A stretch of DNA of 64,000 nt from Bacteroides sp. (lineage in GTDB: Bacteria; Bacteroidota; Bacteroidia; Bacteroidales; Muribaculaceae). The notes under the pieces are model-generated. The model had not been told where the DNA came from. It searched no databases and saw nothing but the letters and a program-made list of their open reading frames with translations. The DNA is taken from positions 22,370-86,369 of the forward strand of contig JAAVDO010000005.1 in the NCBI GenBank assembly GCA_014801735.1, read 5' to 3'. The translations under genes and the position numbers were made by a program. Positions 7,526 to 16,328 of this stretch are shown here, piece by piece (the first letter of the stretch is position 1; the number at the start of each line of letters is the position of its first letter).

Positions 7526-9742
7526 ATGCAACCAAAGAAAATCAATTCAACAGAAATAAAACCACTTCCATTGCTTTACCGTGATCTTGTGCGACTTACA
7601 GACGGGGTAGTCAGCAGGGAAGATTTTGCCAAACTGAAATCATTGTTGCCTCCCGCATCTGAGGGCGAGGTTGCAGAGGATACTGGACTACCTATAGATC
7701 CGGTGGCACATAGCGTATTGACAGCGAGAGTGCTCTGCGAGGCAATAAGTCCAGACCGTAATATGGTCATCGCTATTCTTCTCAATGGATTATGCCGCTT
7801 CGGTAAGCTGACGGAAGACTTAGTCGAGAAGGAGTGGGGGAGCGATATCGCCACGCTGATAAGAGGTTTGCTAAAAGTATCTACCCTCTACGGACGTCAT
7901 GCCGCCGCTACAGATCCTGACAACTTCAGGAAACTGCTGCTGACGTTTGCCGAGGATATAAGGGTGATACTGATAATGATAGTGGAGAGACTCGTGCTGA
8001 TGCGGGCGATAAATCACCATCCTGATGAAGCTATGGTGAGGATGGTTGCGTGTGAGGCCTCTTATCTATATGCTCCTTTGGCACATAGGCTCGGTTTGTA
8101 TACCATTAAGAGTGAGTTGGAGGATATGTCGCTGAAATACACCAACAGGGATATGTATCAGCGAATAGCCCGCAAGCTGAATGAGACAAAGGCTAAACGC
8201 GATGCATATATAGATTCGTTCATTAAGCCTGTGAAGGAGGCGCTTGAGCGCGAAGGTCTGACATTTGAGATCAAAGGACGAACCAAATCTATCTATTCGA
8301 TTTGGAACAAGATGAAGAAACAGAATACAGATCTCGACCATATCTATGATCTCTTCGCTATAAGAATAATAATCGACACTCCGTTAAAGCGAGAGAGGAG
8401 CGATTGCTGGCTGGCATACAGCATCGTGACCGATATGTATCGTCCTAATCCGGCGAGACTGAAGGACTGGCTCAGCATACCGAAGTCGAATGGTTATGAA
8501 TCTCTTCATATCACTGTTCACGGGCCGGAGGAAAAATGGGTCGAAGTGCAGATACGCACCCGACGCATGGACGAGATTGCAGAGAAAGGTATTGCGGCAC
8601 ACTGGAAATATAAAGGAATAAAGAGCGAGAACAATCTTGATTCCTGGATGAATCATGTCAGGGAAATTCTGGAAACGGCAGAATCCGGTCCGACTGAACT
8701 TATGAAGAACATGCGCCTTGATATTTATGATAAAGAGGTGTTTGTGTTTACGCCACGGGGTGACCTTTACAAACTACCTTTCGGTGCTACAGTCCTTGAC
8801 TTTGCATTCAATATTCATTCGAATCTCGGATGCACATGTATTGGTGGTAAAGTCAACGGACGTAATTGTAAGCTGACACATAAACTTCACAGTGGAGACA
8901 CGGTTGAGATCCTCACTTCGTCGCAGCAACAGCCTAAATCCGACTGGCTCAATATCGTCGTTACTTCGAAGGCTCGAAATAAGATCAGACAGACCCTGAA
9001 GGAACGTGCAGGACGAACTGCTGAATTAGGTCGTGAACTACTGCAGCGCAGACTAAAAAACAGAAAAATTGAGATTGACGAGGCTACCCTTAGCAAGATC
9101 ATAAAGAAACTAGGCTATAAGAGCGTGACAGACTTCTTTACTGAGGTAGCGGAAGAGAAAATTGATACGGCCAAGATTATCGCAGAGTTTGAGAATCTTG
9201 AGAAATCCGGCTCGGAAGCATCAGTCACGAGATCGGCGGAAGAATTCACACTTCAGCAGCCACCGGCAGACGAGGCTGAGAATGGTACCTCAAGCGAGGT
9301 GCTGGTGATCGGCAACCATGTGAAAGGACTTAACTATAAATTGGCTCGCTGCTGCAATCCTATATATGGAGATGATGTTTTCGGCTTCGTATCTTCGGAA
9401 GGTGTAATCAAAGTTCACAGGAATGACTGTCCTAACGCCGCGAACATCAGAAATCGATATCCATATAGAATTATTGCTACAAAATGGTCGGGTAAGATCG
9501 GCACTCAGCTTCCGGCTACACTGAGAGTAGTAGGTACTGACGATATAGGTATTGTTACAAATATCACATCCATAATAAATAAGGAGCCACAGACATCCCT
9601 CAGGAATATCTCGATTGAATCGCATGATGGAATTTTCAACGGATATCTTGTAGTTGGAGTGTCGGATAATGCTGCGCTCAATAGTATAATTCGAAAAATT
9701 AAGACAGTAAAAGGAGTAAAGAATGTTGAAAGGAGCAATTAA
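7526..9742 (+). CDS. RelA/SpoT family (p)ppGpp synthetase with degenerate hydrolase domain
   Basis: A 738-residue long RSH protein. Order of domains: HD region (about 55-200), synthetase (about 245-365), TGS (about 395-460), a Cys/His-containing linker (NYKLARCCNP, about 600-640) and C-terminal ACT (about 665-735). The hydrolase HD motif is replaced by Asn-Gly (87-88), the following Glu-Asp pair is lost, and the later ADRLHN segment reads VERLVL (153-158), so (p)ppGpp hydrolysis is unlikely. Synthetase residues are intact: Arg252 (GRTKS), Asp275 (IYDLFAIR), Tyr324 (NGYESLH) and Glu340 (VEVQIRT). Unusually for a RelA-like enzyme it carries RLKD (311-314), the R-x-K-D form typical of bifunctional Rel. 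The next gene starts inside its 3' end. Confidence 0.9.
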   Translation: MQPKKINSTEIKPLPLLYRDLVRLTDGVVSREDFAKLKSLLPPASEGEVAEDTGLPIDPVAHSVLTARVLCEAISPDRNMVIAILLNGLCRFGKLTEDLVEKEWGSDIATLIRGLLKVSTLYGRHAAATDPDNFRKLLLTFAEDIRVILIMIVERLVLMRAINHHPDEAMVRMVACEASYLYAPLAHRLGLYTIKSELEDMSLKYTNRDMYQRIARKLNETKAKRDAYIDSFIKPVKEALEREGLTFEIKGRTKSIYSIWNKMKKQNTDLDHIYDLFAIRIIIDTPLKRERSDCWLAYSIVTDMYRPNPARLKDWLSIPKSNGYESLHITVHGPEEKWVEVQIRTRRMDEIAEKGIAAHWKYKGIKSENNLDSWMNHVREILETAESGPTELMKNMRLDIYDKEVFVFTPRGDLYKLPFGATVLDFAFNIHSNLGCTCIGGKVNGRNCKLTHKLHSGDTVEILTSSQQQPKSDWLNIVVTSKARNKIRQTLKERAGRTAELGRELLQRRLKNRKIEIDEATLSKIIKKLGYKSVTDFFTEVAEEKIDTAKIIAEFENLEKSGSEASVTRSAEEFTLQQPPADEAENGTSSEVLVIGNHVKGLNYKLARCCNPIYGDDVFGFVSSEGVIKVHRNDCPNAANIRNRYPYRIIATKWSGKIGTQLPATLRVVGTDDIGIVTNITSIINKEPQTSLRNISIESHDGIFNGYLVVGVSDNAALNSIIRKIKTVKGVKNVERSN

Positions 9743-10556
9743 TAGAAAGGCAATTCCTGCAATTTTGGCACTTGCCGGCAGTGTCCTGAGTGCCTGTTCC
9801 GATGGTGATAAAGATAAGGCTCAGTCGTTGTATGATGAAGCTTCGACGGCAGCCGGGAGTGGAGAATATGCCAAAGCTATAAAACTACTGGATTCTATCG
9901 ACAGGGCCTACCCTTCGCAGGTTGATCTAAGAAGGAGCGGTATGCATATCAGAGCTAAGGCCATCGAGGGGCAGACACTTGAAGAACTGCAAACCACCGA
10001 CAGCCTGATTGCGGTAACGACTTCGGCATCGGAAGCTATGAAAAATGTGGTGACGTTCGTTAATAATCCTGTTGAGGGTTACTATGTCGCCAACTCCCAA
10101 AAAGAAACAGCAGTAGAATCAAACGAGGGCCTTCATGCGCGCATCTCGCCTGACGGTGTCTTTTATATAATTTCATCTGCAAAGGCAGGTACCCTTAGTA
10201 CGGGTGTGGAACTTTCGTCAGGAAGCGAACATGCAACCAGCGCCTCGGTTGCCCACGATGGCGAGAGAAACGACCGCTCGAGAGGTAGCGAGATTATCAC
10301 TTTCACGCAGATTGAATGTGACACATTAGGACACTTTGCCCTAAATCACTCGGGCGAACCTCTGACTCTGACATTTGTCGGCGGAAAGAATCGGTCGATC
10401 ACCATGCCGGCTGCGCAGGCTCAAGCTTTGGCTGATGTATATGCAGCAGCCAATATCTTCAGGAGTCTGCGTTTGCTGCAGATCAAAAAAAACAAACTGG
10501 AACAGCAACTTACAATAGCACGTAGTCAACAAGCTCGAACATATTCCGATAAGTAG
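9723..10556 (+). CDS. Hypothetical lipoprotein with TPR-like N-terminal segment
   Basis: A 277-residue protein with a lipoprotein signal (LSAC, Cys25) and a Lys/Asp-rich tether, so exported and lipid-anchored. Residues about 32-60 resemble one TPR-like helical pair (YDEASTAAGSGEYAKAIKLL). The rest is of unknown fold, with a Lys/Gln-rich helix at the C-terminus. Its start overlaps the RSH gene by 20 nt, implying translational coupling with the stringent-response enzyme; what links them is unknown. A strong terminator follows. Confidence 0.75.
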   Translation: MLKGAINRKAIPAILALAGSVLSACSDGDKDKAQSLYDEASTAAGSGEYAKAIKLLDSIDRAYPSQVDLRRSGMHIRAKAIEGQTLEELQTTDSLIAVTTSASEAMKNVVTFVNNPVEGYYVANSQKETAVESNEGLHARISPDGVFYIISSAKAGTLSTGVELSSGSEHATSASVAHDGERNDRSRGSEIITFTQIECDTLGHFALNHSGEPLTLTFVGGKNRSITMPAAQAQALADVYAAANIFRSLRLLQIKKNKLEQQLTIARSQQARTYSDK

Positions 10557-10611
10557 TAGAGCTTTTGTGAACACTATCGCAGATTTCAATACTTGTTGGA
10601 GCTTGCCAAAC

Positions 10612-10650
10612 AAAAGAGCGTCCACGGTTATGGCCGAAGGACGCTCTTTT
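10612..10650. terminator. Bidirectional terminator between lipoprotein gene and rpoZ
   Basis: A 12-bp perfect stem (10612-10623 with 10639-10650), ending in TTTT on both strands, lies between convergent genes. Confidence 0.8.
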
Positions 10651-10671
10651 ATGTTTTTAGAAACAAAAAAT

Positions 10672-11007
10672 TTAGTCGAGATTTGACTTCTCTTTGGTGG
10701 GGTTTCTAAAGTAAAGTTTGTCGTCGATAAACTCCTGAGTAGCTATGAGAGTAGGCTTCGGGAGTTTTTCGTAATAGCGGGAAATTTCTATCTGCTCTCG
10801 GTTCTCGGAGATTTCCTCAAGATTGTCGTTGAGAGTGGCAAATTCCTGAAGTTTCTTTTCGAGATCATGTTTCATCTCGCCTGCGATCTGATTGGCGCGG
10901 CGTGCGATGACACTCACGGTCTCATAGATGTTACCTGTCTCCTGCGACAGATCAATGAGGTCGTGAGGTTGAGTGTTAATCGGAGCGTTTGTCTTCTTGT
11001 AGTCCAT
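10672..11007 (-). CDS. rpoZ: RNA polymerase omega subunit, Bacteroidota type
   Basis: A 111-residue protein with the Bacteroidota omega/Rpb6-like signature: ETGNIYETVSVIARRANQI followed by a conserved tail (SRYYEKLPKPTLIATQEF). The role is assembly and stability of RNA polymerase. It lies 30 nt downstream of bamD on the same strand, an order common in Bacteroidales, and ends at a terminator. Confidence 0.88.
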   Translation of the reverse strand: MDYKKTNAPINTQPHDLIDLSQETGNIYETVSVIARRANQIAGEMKHDLEKKLQEFATLNDNLEEISENREQIEISRYYEKLPKPTLIATQEFIDDKLYFRNPTKEKSNLD

Positions 11008-11037
11008 TTTGGATATATATGGGTTATTTTGAATTTT

Positions 11038-11862
11038 TCAGTCTTTTACGTGACTTTGAGCTATGCGACCTATTCTTTCAGCTTCGTCACGATTGGGGCC
11101 GTCAGGATAGTTGTTTATAAATGAATAGTATTCGTCGAGTACCTGACGATAACGATCAGTTTTGCGTTCGTCGACACTCTCTTTTGCTATCTGATATTTT
11201 GATTTCAGTATAAGCATCTCAAGCTCTTCCTTATATTTGGAATAGGGGTAGGTCTTTATTGCATTCTTAGCCACTACCATAGCTGACTCATAGTTGTTCT
11301 GATTCAGGAAGTAGCCGAGGTTATAATAAAGCTGGGCGCTTTGAAGCTCTTTGAGGGTAAGCTTGTCCTGCATCTCGAAAATTGCATTCTGAGCTATGCT
11401 GACACGTTCGCTCTGCGGGAAATAGTCGAGAAATCCCTGAAGCTCCTCGATAGCATGCATGGTGTCGGATTGGTCAAGCTGAGGATCAGGAGAATCAAGG
11501 TAGTAGCCGTAGCCACAGTAGAATCTGGCTAATTCCGAGTGTTTACCCTTCGGGTAGCGTGCGTAATATTGCTTGAAGCAGACTGAAGCGTTGGGATAAT
11601 CCTTGTTTTCGTAATAGCTCAGTCCAAGGAGATACAAGGCATCTTCAGCCTTCTGATTGCCTTTTAGGACCGTCACAATGTCGCTCAACAGTGTTGAAGC
11701 CTGTACATAGCGTTTCTCTTCAAAAGCTTTTTGGGCATAGGCCAACTTTTGGTCAGGTGTTCCCGACTTGAGAATCTTCTGATATTCTCCACAAGAGGAA
11801 AACGTGAGCAGGGAGCAGATGGCGGCCGACAGGAGCGCGCCTATGAATTTTTTCTTATTCAA
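11038..11862 (-). CDS. bamD: Outer-membrane assembly lipoprotein BamD
   Basis: A 274-residue lipoprotein (signal with lipobox FSSC, Cys24) made of TPR repeats: QKLAYAQKAFEEKRY, DALYLLGLSYYENKDY and SAQLYYNLGYFLNQNNY are readable repeat cores. As part of the BAM complex it helps insert beta-barrel proteins into the outer membrane from the periplasmic face. Length and repeats match the family. rpoZ follows directly; the promoter is shared with the divergent PASTA-protein gene region. Confidence 0.88.
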   Translation of the reverse strand: MNKKKFIGALLSAAICSLLTFSSCGEYQKILKSGTPDQKLAYAQKAFEEKRYVQASTLLSDIVTVLKGNQKAEDALYLLGLSYYENKDYPNASVCFKQYYARYPKGKHSELARFYCGYGYYLDSPDPQLDQSDTMHAIEELQGFLDYFPQSERVSIAQNAIFEMQDKLTLKELQSAQLYYNLGYFLNQNNYESAMVVAKNAIKTYPYSKYKEELEMLILKSKYQIAKESVDERKTDRYRQVLDEYYSFINNYPDGPNRDEAERIGRIAQSHVKD

Positions 11863-11920
11863 GGGTCATGTTTAGTTAAAACCACGAGAGACATGGATTG
11901 AACCGGTTGCTCTCAGTCTG

Positions 11921-11928
11921 CAAAGTTA
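11921..11928 (-). promoter_or_regulatory. -7 box for bamD
   Basis: TAACTTTG on the minus strand, about 58 nt upstream of the start codon. No convincing TTTG box is seen at the usual distance. Confidence 0.4.
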
Positions 11929-11971
11929 GTAAAAAATGATAGGATATGAATGTCCGTGTGGTTTTTTTTCA

Positions 11972-11979
11972 TAATTTTG
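11972..11979 (+). promoter_or_regulatory. -7 box for PASTA protein/rluD
   Basis: TAATTTTG followed by a 6-bp inverted repeat (ACTTGG at 11981-11986, CCAAGT at 11993-11998) that would lie at the 5' end of the mRNA. The upstream box is poor. Confidence 0.45.
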
Positions 11980-12046
11980 CACTTGGTAACTGCCAAGTAA
12001 CATGTTTGTCAGACCAAAAACCAGATAGCCCTTATAGAATTAGCCA

Positions 12047-12676
12047 GTGAAGCAGACTCAGCAGACATCCGGAAAAGAGCCCAGCAGTTTCATGAAAAAA
12101 CTGCTGATAAATTTGTGTGTGATGATGGTGACAGGTTTCGTACTTGTCTGGATAGCGTTGACATGGCTTGACTATTGGACAGATCATGGGAAATATGAAA
12201 TTGTTCCGTCGGTCAATGGTCTTAATTATTATGAAGCATACGATAGACTGAAACTTGAAGGTTTTAAAGTTGAGCTTAGTGACTCAGTTTATGATACTTC
12301 GCGCAAACCAGGCATAGTGATTGACCAAAATCCCCAGAGCGGAGCCAAAGTTAAGCATGGACGTGAAATATATTTGACTATCAATGCCTTCTCTCCAAAG
12401 GTAGTGAAGTTGCCGCAGATAATTGATGTGTCCGAAAGGCAGGCAAGGGCCTTGTTGCTGGGGGCTGGCTTGAAAAATATTACAATAGTATCGGTAGAGT
12501 CGGCATATAAAGGCCTTGTTGTCGGTGCCAGAAGTGGCAACATGAGACTATCTCCTGGCACACGCCTGTCGGTTACGGCTCCGATTACTCTTGAAGTAGG
12601 AGCTGGTGTCGTAGAAACGCCTTCTGACTCCGTCGGAAATGAAAGCGCAGAGGCACCTTATCAATTTGATATGTAA
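12047..12676 (+). CDS. Membrane-anchored PASTA-domain protein
   Basis: A 209-residue protein with a short cytoplasmic N-terminus, one transmembrane helix (about 17-42) and two to three PASTA repeats outside. YEIVPSVNGLNYYEAYDRLK and VKLPQIIDVSERQARALLL mark repeat starts. PASTA domains bind peptidoglycan-related ligands; here no kinase or transpeptidase is attached. The start is GTG at 12047; an ATG at 12092 (just before the membrane helix) is the alternative. It precedes rluD by 20 nt, a pairing typical of Bacteroidales. Confidence 0.82.
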   Translation: MKQTQQTSGKEPSSFMKKLLINLCVMMVTGFVLVWIALTWLDYWTDHGKYEIVPSVNGLNYYEAYDRLKLEGFKVELSDSVYDTSRKPGIVIDQNPQSGAKVKHGREIYLTINAFSPKVVKLPQIIDVSERQARALLLGAGLKNITIVSVESAYKGLVVGARSGNMRLSPGTRLSVTAPITLEVGAGVVETPSDSVGNESAEAPYQFDM

Positions 12677-12696
12677 AATACCGTAATTCCTGACTA

Positions 12697-13749
12697 ATGA
12701 CGGAAGAAAATTATTTAGATCCGGAGGAACAGGAAGAGTCTGATGACGGCCTATATGAACATTTTCGTTTTGTGGCCGACAAGGGTCAGACTCTTTTGCG
12801 TGTCGACAAGTTTTTGGTAGAACGGATGCAAAGAGCATCGAGAAACCGAATCCAGCAGGCAGCCGAAGCAGGGTGTATTCTTGTTAACGGCAAAGCAGTA
12901 AAGAGCAACTATAGAGTCAAACCACTAGATGTAGTTTCCATAGTGATGGACCGGCCTCGCTATGAACATGAAATAGTTGCTGAAGATATTCCGCTTGATA
13001 TTGTGTATGAGGATGACACTGTGATGGTCGTGAATAAGCCGGCTGGTCTGGTCGTTCATCCCGGTCACGGCAATTATACAGGAACTCTGGTCAACGCATT
13101 GGCCTGGCATTTCAGAGATAATCCGAATTACGATGTGGATGATCCACGTCTCGGTCTGGTGCATCGTATAGATAAAGATACGTCGGGATTACTTGTCATC
13201 GCAAAGACACCGGATGCAAAGACACATTTAGGAAAGCAGTTTTTTAATAAAACAACAAAACGCGAATACGTAGCCGTTGTCTGGGGGATTCCAAATCCAT
13301 CCGATGGCAGAATAGAAGGTAATATTGGACGGAATCTGCGCGATAGGCTTCAAATGACTGTATATCCTCCTGACAGTGATTTAGGAAAGCCTGCAGTAAC
13401 GCATTATCACACTGTTGAGCCGTTGCTTCATGTTTCTGTGGTAAAATGTGTTCTTGAAACGGGCCGAACCCATCAGATAAGGGTTCATATGAAGAGTATC
13501 GGTCATACACTTTTTAATGATTCGCGTTACGGGGGTGACGAAACTCTGAGAGGGGAGCGCTCGGCAAACTACAACCAGTTTGTTGCTAACTGTAAGGAAC
13601 TCTGCCCAAGACAAGCCTTACATGCCCGCACTCTTGGTTTCGTTCATCCAACTACAGGCGAGGAAATGTTCTTTACCTCGGAACTTCCCGAAGATATGAA
13701 CTCTCTGATAGAAAAATGGCGAATATATGCCAAAGCTAAAGCGAGATAG
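12697..13749 (+). CDS. rluD: RluA/RluD-family 23S rRNA pseudouridine synthase
   Basis: A 350-residue protein with an N-terminal S4 RNA-binding domain (about 30-90, RVDKFLVERMQRASRNRIQ) and a catalytic domain whose HRIDKDTSG motif holds the active-site Asp. Substrate is inferred as helix 69 of 23S rRNA from the family; other RluA members are possible. It is co-directional with the PASTA gene. In related genomes I recall ddl following, but here ddl lies at the other end of the window. Confidence 0.88.
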   Translation: MTEENYLDPEEQEESDDGLYEHFRFVADKGQTLLRVDKFLVERMQRASRNRIQQAAEAGCILVNGKAVKSNYRVKPLDVVSIVMDRPRYEHEIVAEDIPLDIVYEDDTVMVVNKPAGLVVHPGHGNYTGTLVNALAWHFRDNPNYDVDDPRLGLVHRIDKDTSGLLVIAKTPDAKTHLGKQFFNKTTKREYVAVVWGIPNPSDGRIEGNIGRNLRDRLQMTVYPPDSDLGKPAVTHYHTVEPLLHVSVVKCVLETGRTHQIRVHMKSIGHTLFNDSRYGGDETLRGERSANYNQFVANCKELCPRQALHARTLGFVHPTTGEEMFFTSELPEDMNSLIEKWRIYAKAKAR

Positions 13750-13780
13750 ATTATTCTATCCGGAAAAAATGGCGTTCTAA

Positions 13781-13812
13781 TTTCGCAAAATGGAAAAAAA
13801 GAATTAATTTTG
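13781..13812 (+). promoter_or_regulatory. Bacteroidota promoter for the acyltransferase gene run
   Basis: TTTC (13781-13784), 20 nt, then TAATTTTG (13805-13812). It would give a leader of about 100 nt before 13920. Confidence 0.5.
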
Positions 13813-13919
13813 GGCAAGAATTACCTTACGGTGATAACCGATGTCAGTCTATCTGTAATCGGCCAATAATAATACAAATGTGCGATCTGTCGCATTCCAC
13901 TAACTGAATAGACAAGTAT

Positions 13920-15101
13920 ATGAGTCAACAATATGACTTCAGCGAAATAGCGCCATTCGACGATGATGTTTTCAGTGCCAAAATGGCTGCACTGGTTCAT
14001 GAACCGGGTTTTGAGCATGCTGTGAGATACGTAATGCCTCAGGTTGATTATGAGTCTTTTGTAGAAACATTACTGTCGATTCCAAATAAAGATCAGTTTC
14101 AGACCAGAATTATGTGGCCTTTTCTGGAATTGCTTTGCGAAAAGACCACATCAGGAATTACCTGTTCAGGCCTTGACAATATAAAACCTGAAAAAGCCTA
14201 TACTTTCATTACTAATCATAGAGATATTGTACTGGATGCTTCTTTTTTAAATCTATGTTTTCTGCGAAAGGGTATCCCGACTTCTGAAGTAGGAATAGGT
14301 GATAATCTTCTGATTTATGAGTGGATTACAGATTTGGTAAAGCTTAACCGCAGCTTCATAGTAAAACGTAATCTCCGGCTTACAAAGGCGCTTGAAGCAG
14401 CACGTGAACTTTCAGCATATATCCACTATGCCATCAGTGATAAGAAACGAAGCGTGTGGATAGCTCAGAGAGAAGGAAGAGCAAAAGACTCAAACGATAT
14501 GACGCAGGAGGCAGTCATAAAGATGCTCGCACTGGGAGGTGGTGGAACCTTCGCTGAAAATATTGAGTCTCTTAATATTATGCCCGTCTCGATATCTTAT
14601 GAATATGATCCGAACGATTATCTGAAAGCCAGAGAATTTCTACTGAAACGGCTTGATCCAAACTTCAAGAAGTCGCAGCGCGATGATCTTTTCAGTATGG
14701 AAACAGGTTTGCTTCAACCGAAAGGACGCATACATTTCGAGATAGGTGGATGTATCAATTCGACGCTGAAAGATGATCTTGCTGGTGCAGACAAGCATGA
14801 GGCTGTAAAGAAAGTATGTCACTTGATTGACTGTGCGATTCACGGAGGATATTATCTCTTCCCGATCAACTATATAGCTACGGATATGCTTCATGGCACA
14901 CACCATTATTCTGCGGAATATACTGCTGAGGAAGCCGAGGCTTTCGGAAGATATATAGAGTCACAGCTTGACAAGGTGGAGATCGAGGGTACTGAGGTAT
15001 CGGTACTTGACAGAAACTTTATGAAGGAGATGATGCTGACGATGTATAGCAATCCCTTGAAAAATAAAATCCACGCGAGCGAGCGATGCGAATCCCTTTG
15101 A
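13920..15101 (+). CDS. Glycerolipid acyltransferase-like protein
   Basis: A 393-residue protein with a PlsC/PlsB-type core: FITNHRDIVLDASFL (acceptor motif, His then Asp but spaced one residue wider than the classic H-x4-D), a conserved FIVKRN segment and WIAQREGRAKDSND as motif III. It probably acylates a glycerol-phosphate or similar acceptor at the inner membrane. It lacks obvious transmembrane helices. The next gene starts 16 nt before its stop, so they are translationally coupled. Confidence 0.75.
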   Translation: MSQQYDFSEIAPFDDDVFSAKMAALVHEPGFEHAVRYVMPQVDYESFVETLLSIPNKDQFQTRIMWPFLELLCEKTTSGITCSGLDNIKPEKAYTFITNHRDIVLDASFLNLCFLRKGIPTSEVGIGDNLLIYEWITDLVKLNRSFIVKRNLRLTKALEAARELSAYIHYAISDKKRSVWIAQREGRAKDSNDMTQEAVIKMLALGGGGTFAENIESLNIMPVSISYEYDPNDYLKAREFLLKRLDPNFKKSQRDDLFSMETGLLQPKGRIHFEIGGCINSTLKDDLAGADKHEAVKKVCHLIDCAIHGGYYLFPINYIATDMLHGTHHYSAEYTAEEAEAFGRYIESQLDKVEIEGTEVSVLDRNFMKEMMLTMYSNPLKNKIHASERCESL

Positions 15102-16306
15102 TCCCTCTTATTTGTCTGTGTGTTCTCTGTATCTCGGCGGATATAAGGATTTTTCGTGATATAAAGTCAAGGATTTCCAGCAATTGCCGGCGCCGAAAGT
15201 TCGAGAGTATACATATTATTTCTGCCATAGCGCTCTATATTATACTTATTATCGGACTTTGTCTACCACGAAGGTCAGGTGATGATAAGGATCTACTTGA
15301 GATAATGTGGATCTTATTCACATTTCTGACTTTCTATATCCCGAAGATTGTATATTGCCTTCTGGACCTTGCCGCTTCATTACCAAAATTATGGAAAGGG
15401 AACAGAATAAAATGGATTTCGAAGACAGGTGTATGTCTTGGTGTCATAATTTTCGGCGCGATGTGGTGGGGTGCAATGGGTGGTAGATATGCCACTCAGA
15501 TAAGAGAGATAACAGTAGAAATCCCAGGTCTACCCTCAGAATTCGAGGGGTACAGAATAATCCAGTTTTCAGATTTTCATGTGGGGACTTATGGTCAGGA
15601 TACCTCTTTTGTGAGCAAGACTGTTGACCGGCTTAATCGCCTTGATGCTGATCTGATAGTTTTCACCGGTGATATAGTTAATCGGCATACAAAGGAACTG
15701 TTGCCGTTTGTTGGTCCCTTCAGCCGACTGAAAGCGCATGATGGAGTAATTGCAATACTTGGCAACCATGATTATGGAGACTATCATGACTGGCCTACGG
15801 AACAGGCCAAGATGGAGAACAGGAAACTACTGATAGAACTTTTCCGCAAAATGGGGTGGCGGTTATTGTTGAATGAAACTGAGTTTGTAGAAAAAAACAA
15901 CAGCTCTCTGGCAATAATCGGTGTAGAGAACATTGGTGATCCTCCTTTCCCGGTATATGGATCCCTGGCAGAAGCGTATCCATATCAACTTTCCGACTCT
16001 ATCACGAAAATACTTCTTACTCATAACCCGGCACACTGGAGTGATGAGATCGAATCAAATTCGGAAATCAATATACCTCTTACTCTTTCCGGCCATACGC
16101 ATGCCATGCAGATAGAGATCTGCGGACTTTCTCCAGCCGTTTTCCGCTATCCGAATTGGGGAGGACTATATAGTGCTAAGGATGACCCTGAAAAGCATCT
16201 GTATGTTAATATTGGAATGGGTGAAGTCGGAATCCCGATGAGAGTTGGAGCGCGACCGGAGATCACGGTGATTACGCTGACCGGAATTTCGGAAAAGAGA
16301 AACTAA
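15086..16306 (+). CDS. Membrane-anchored calcineurin-like metallophosphoesterase
   Basis: A 406-residue protein with about three or four hydrophobic N-terminal segments (1-25, 45-62, 70-95, 110-130) followed by a metallophosphoesterase domain. The motifs in order are SDFHVGTYG, VFTGDIVN, LGNHDYGD, LLTHNPAH and SGHTHAMQ, all with their metal ligands. YkuE-like relatives act on envelope lipids or cyclic nucleotides; the substrate here is unknown. Overlap with the acyltransferase suggests a lipid role. Confidence 0.82.
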   Translation: MRIPLIPLICLCVLCISADIRIFRDIKSRISSNCRRRKFESIHIISAIALYIILIIGLCLPRRSGDDKDLLEIMWILFTFLTFYIPKIVYCLLDLAASLPKLWKGNRIKWISKTGVCLGVIIFGAMWWGAMGGRYATQIREITVEIPGLPSEFEGYRIIQFSDFHVGTYGQDTSFVSKTVDRLNRLDADLIVFTGDIVNRHTKELLPFVGPFSRLKAHDGVIAILGNHDYGDYHDWPTEQAKMENRKLLIELFRKMGWRLLLNETEFVEKNNSSLAIIGVENIGDPPFPVYGSLAEAYPYQLSDSITKILLTHNPAHWSDEIESNSEINIPLTLSGHTHAMQIEICGLSPAVFRYPNWGGLYSAKDDPEKHLYVNIGMGEVGIPMRVGARPEITVITLTGISEKRN

Positions 16307-16328
16307 GCCTGATAAAGAAAACAAGATT

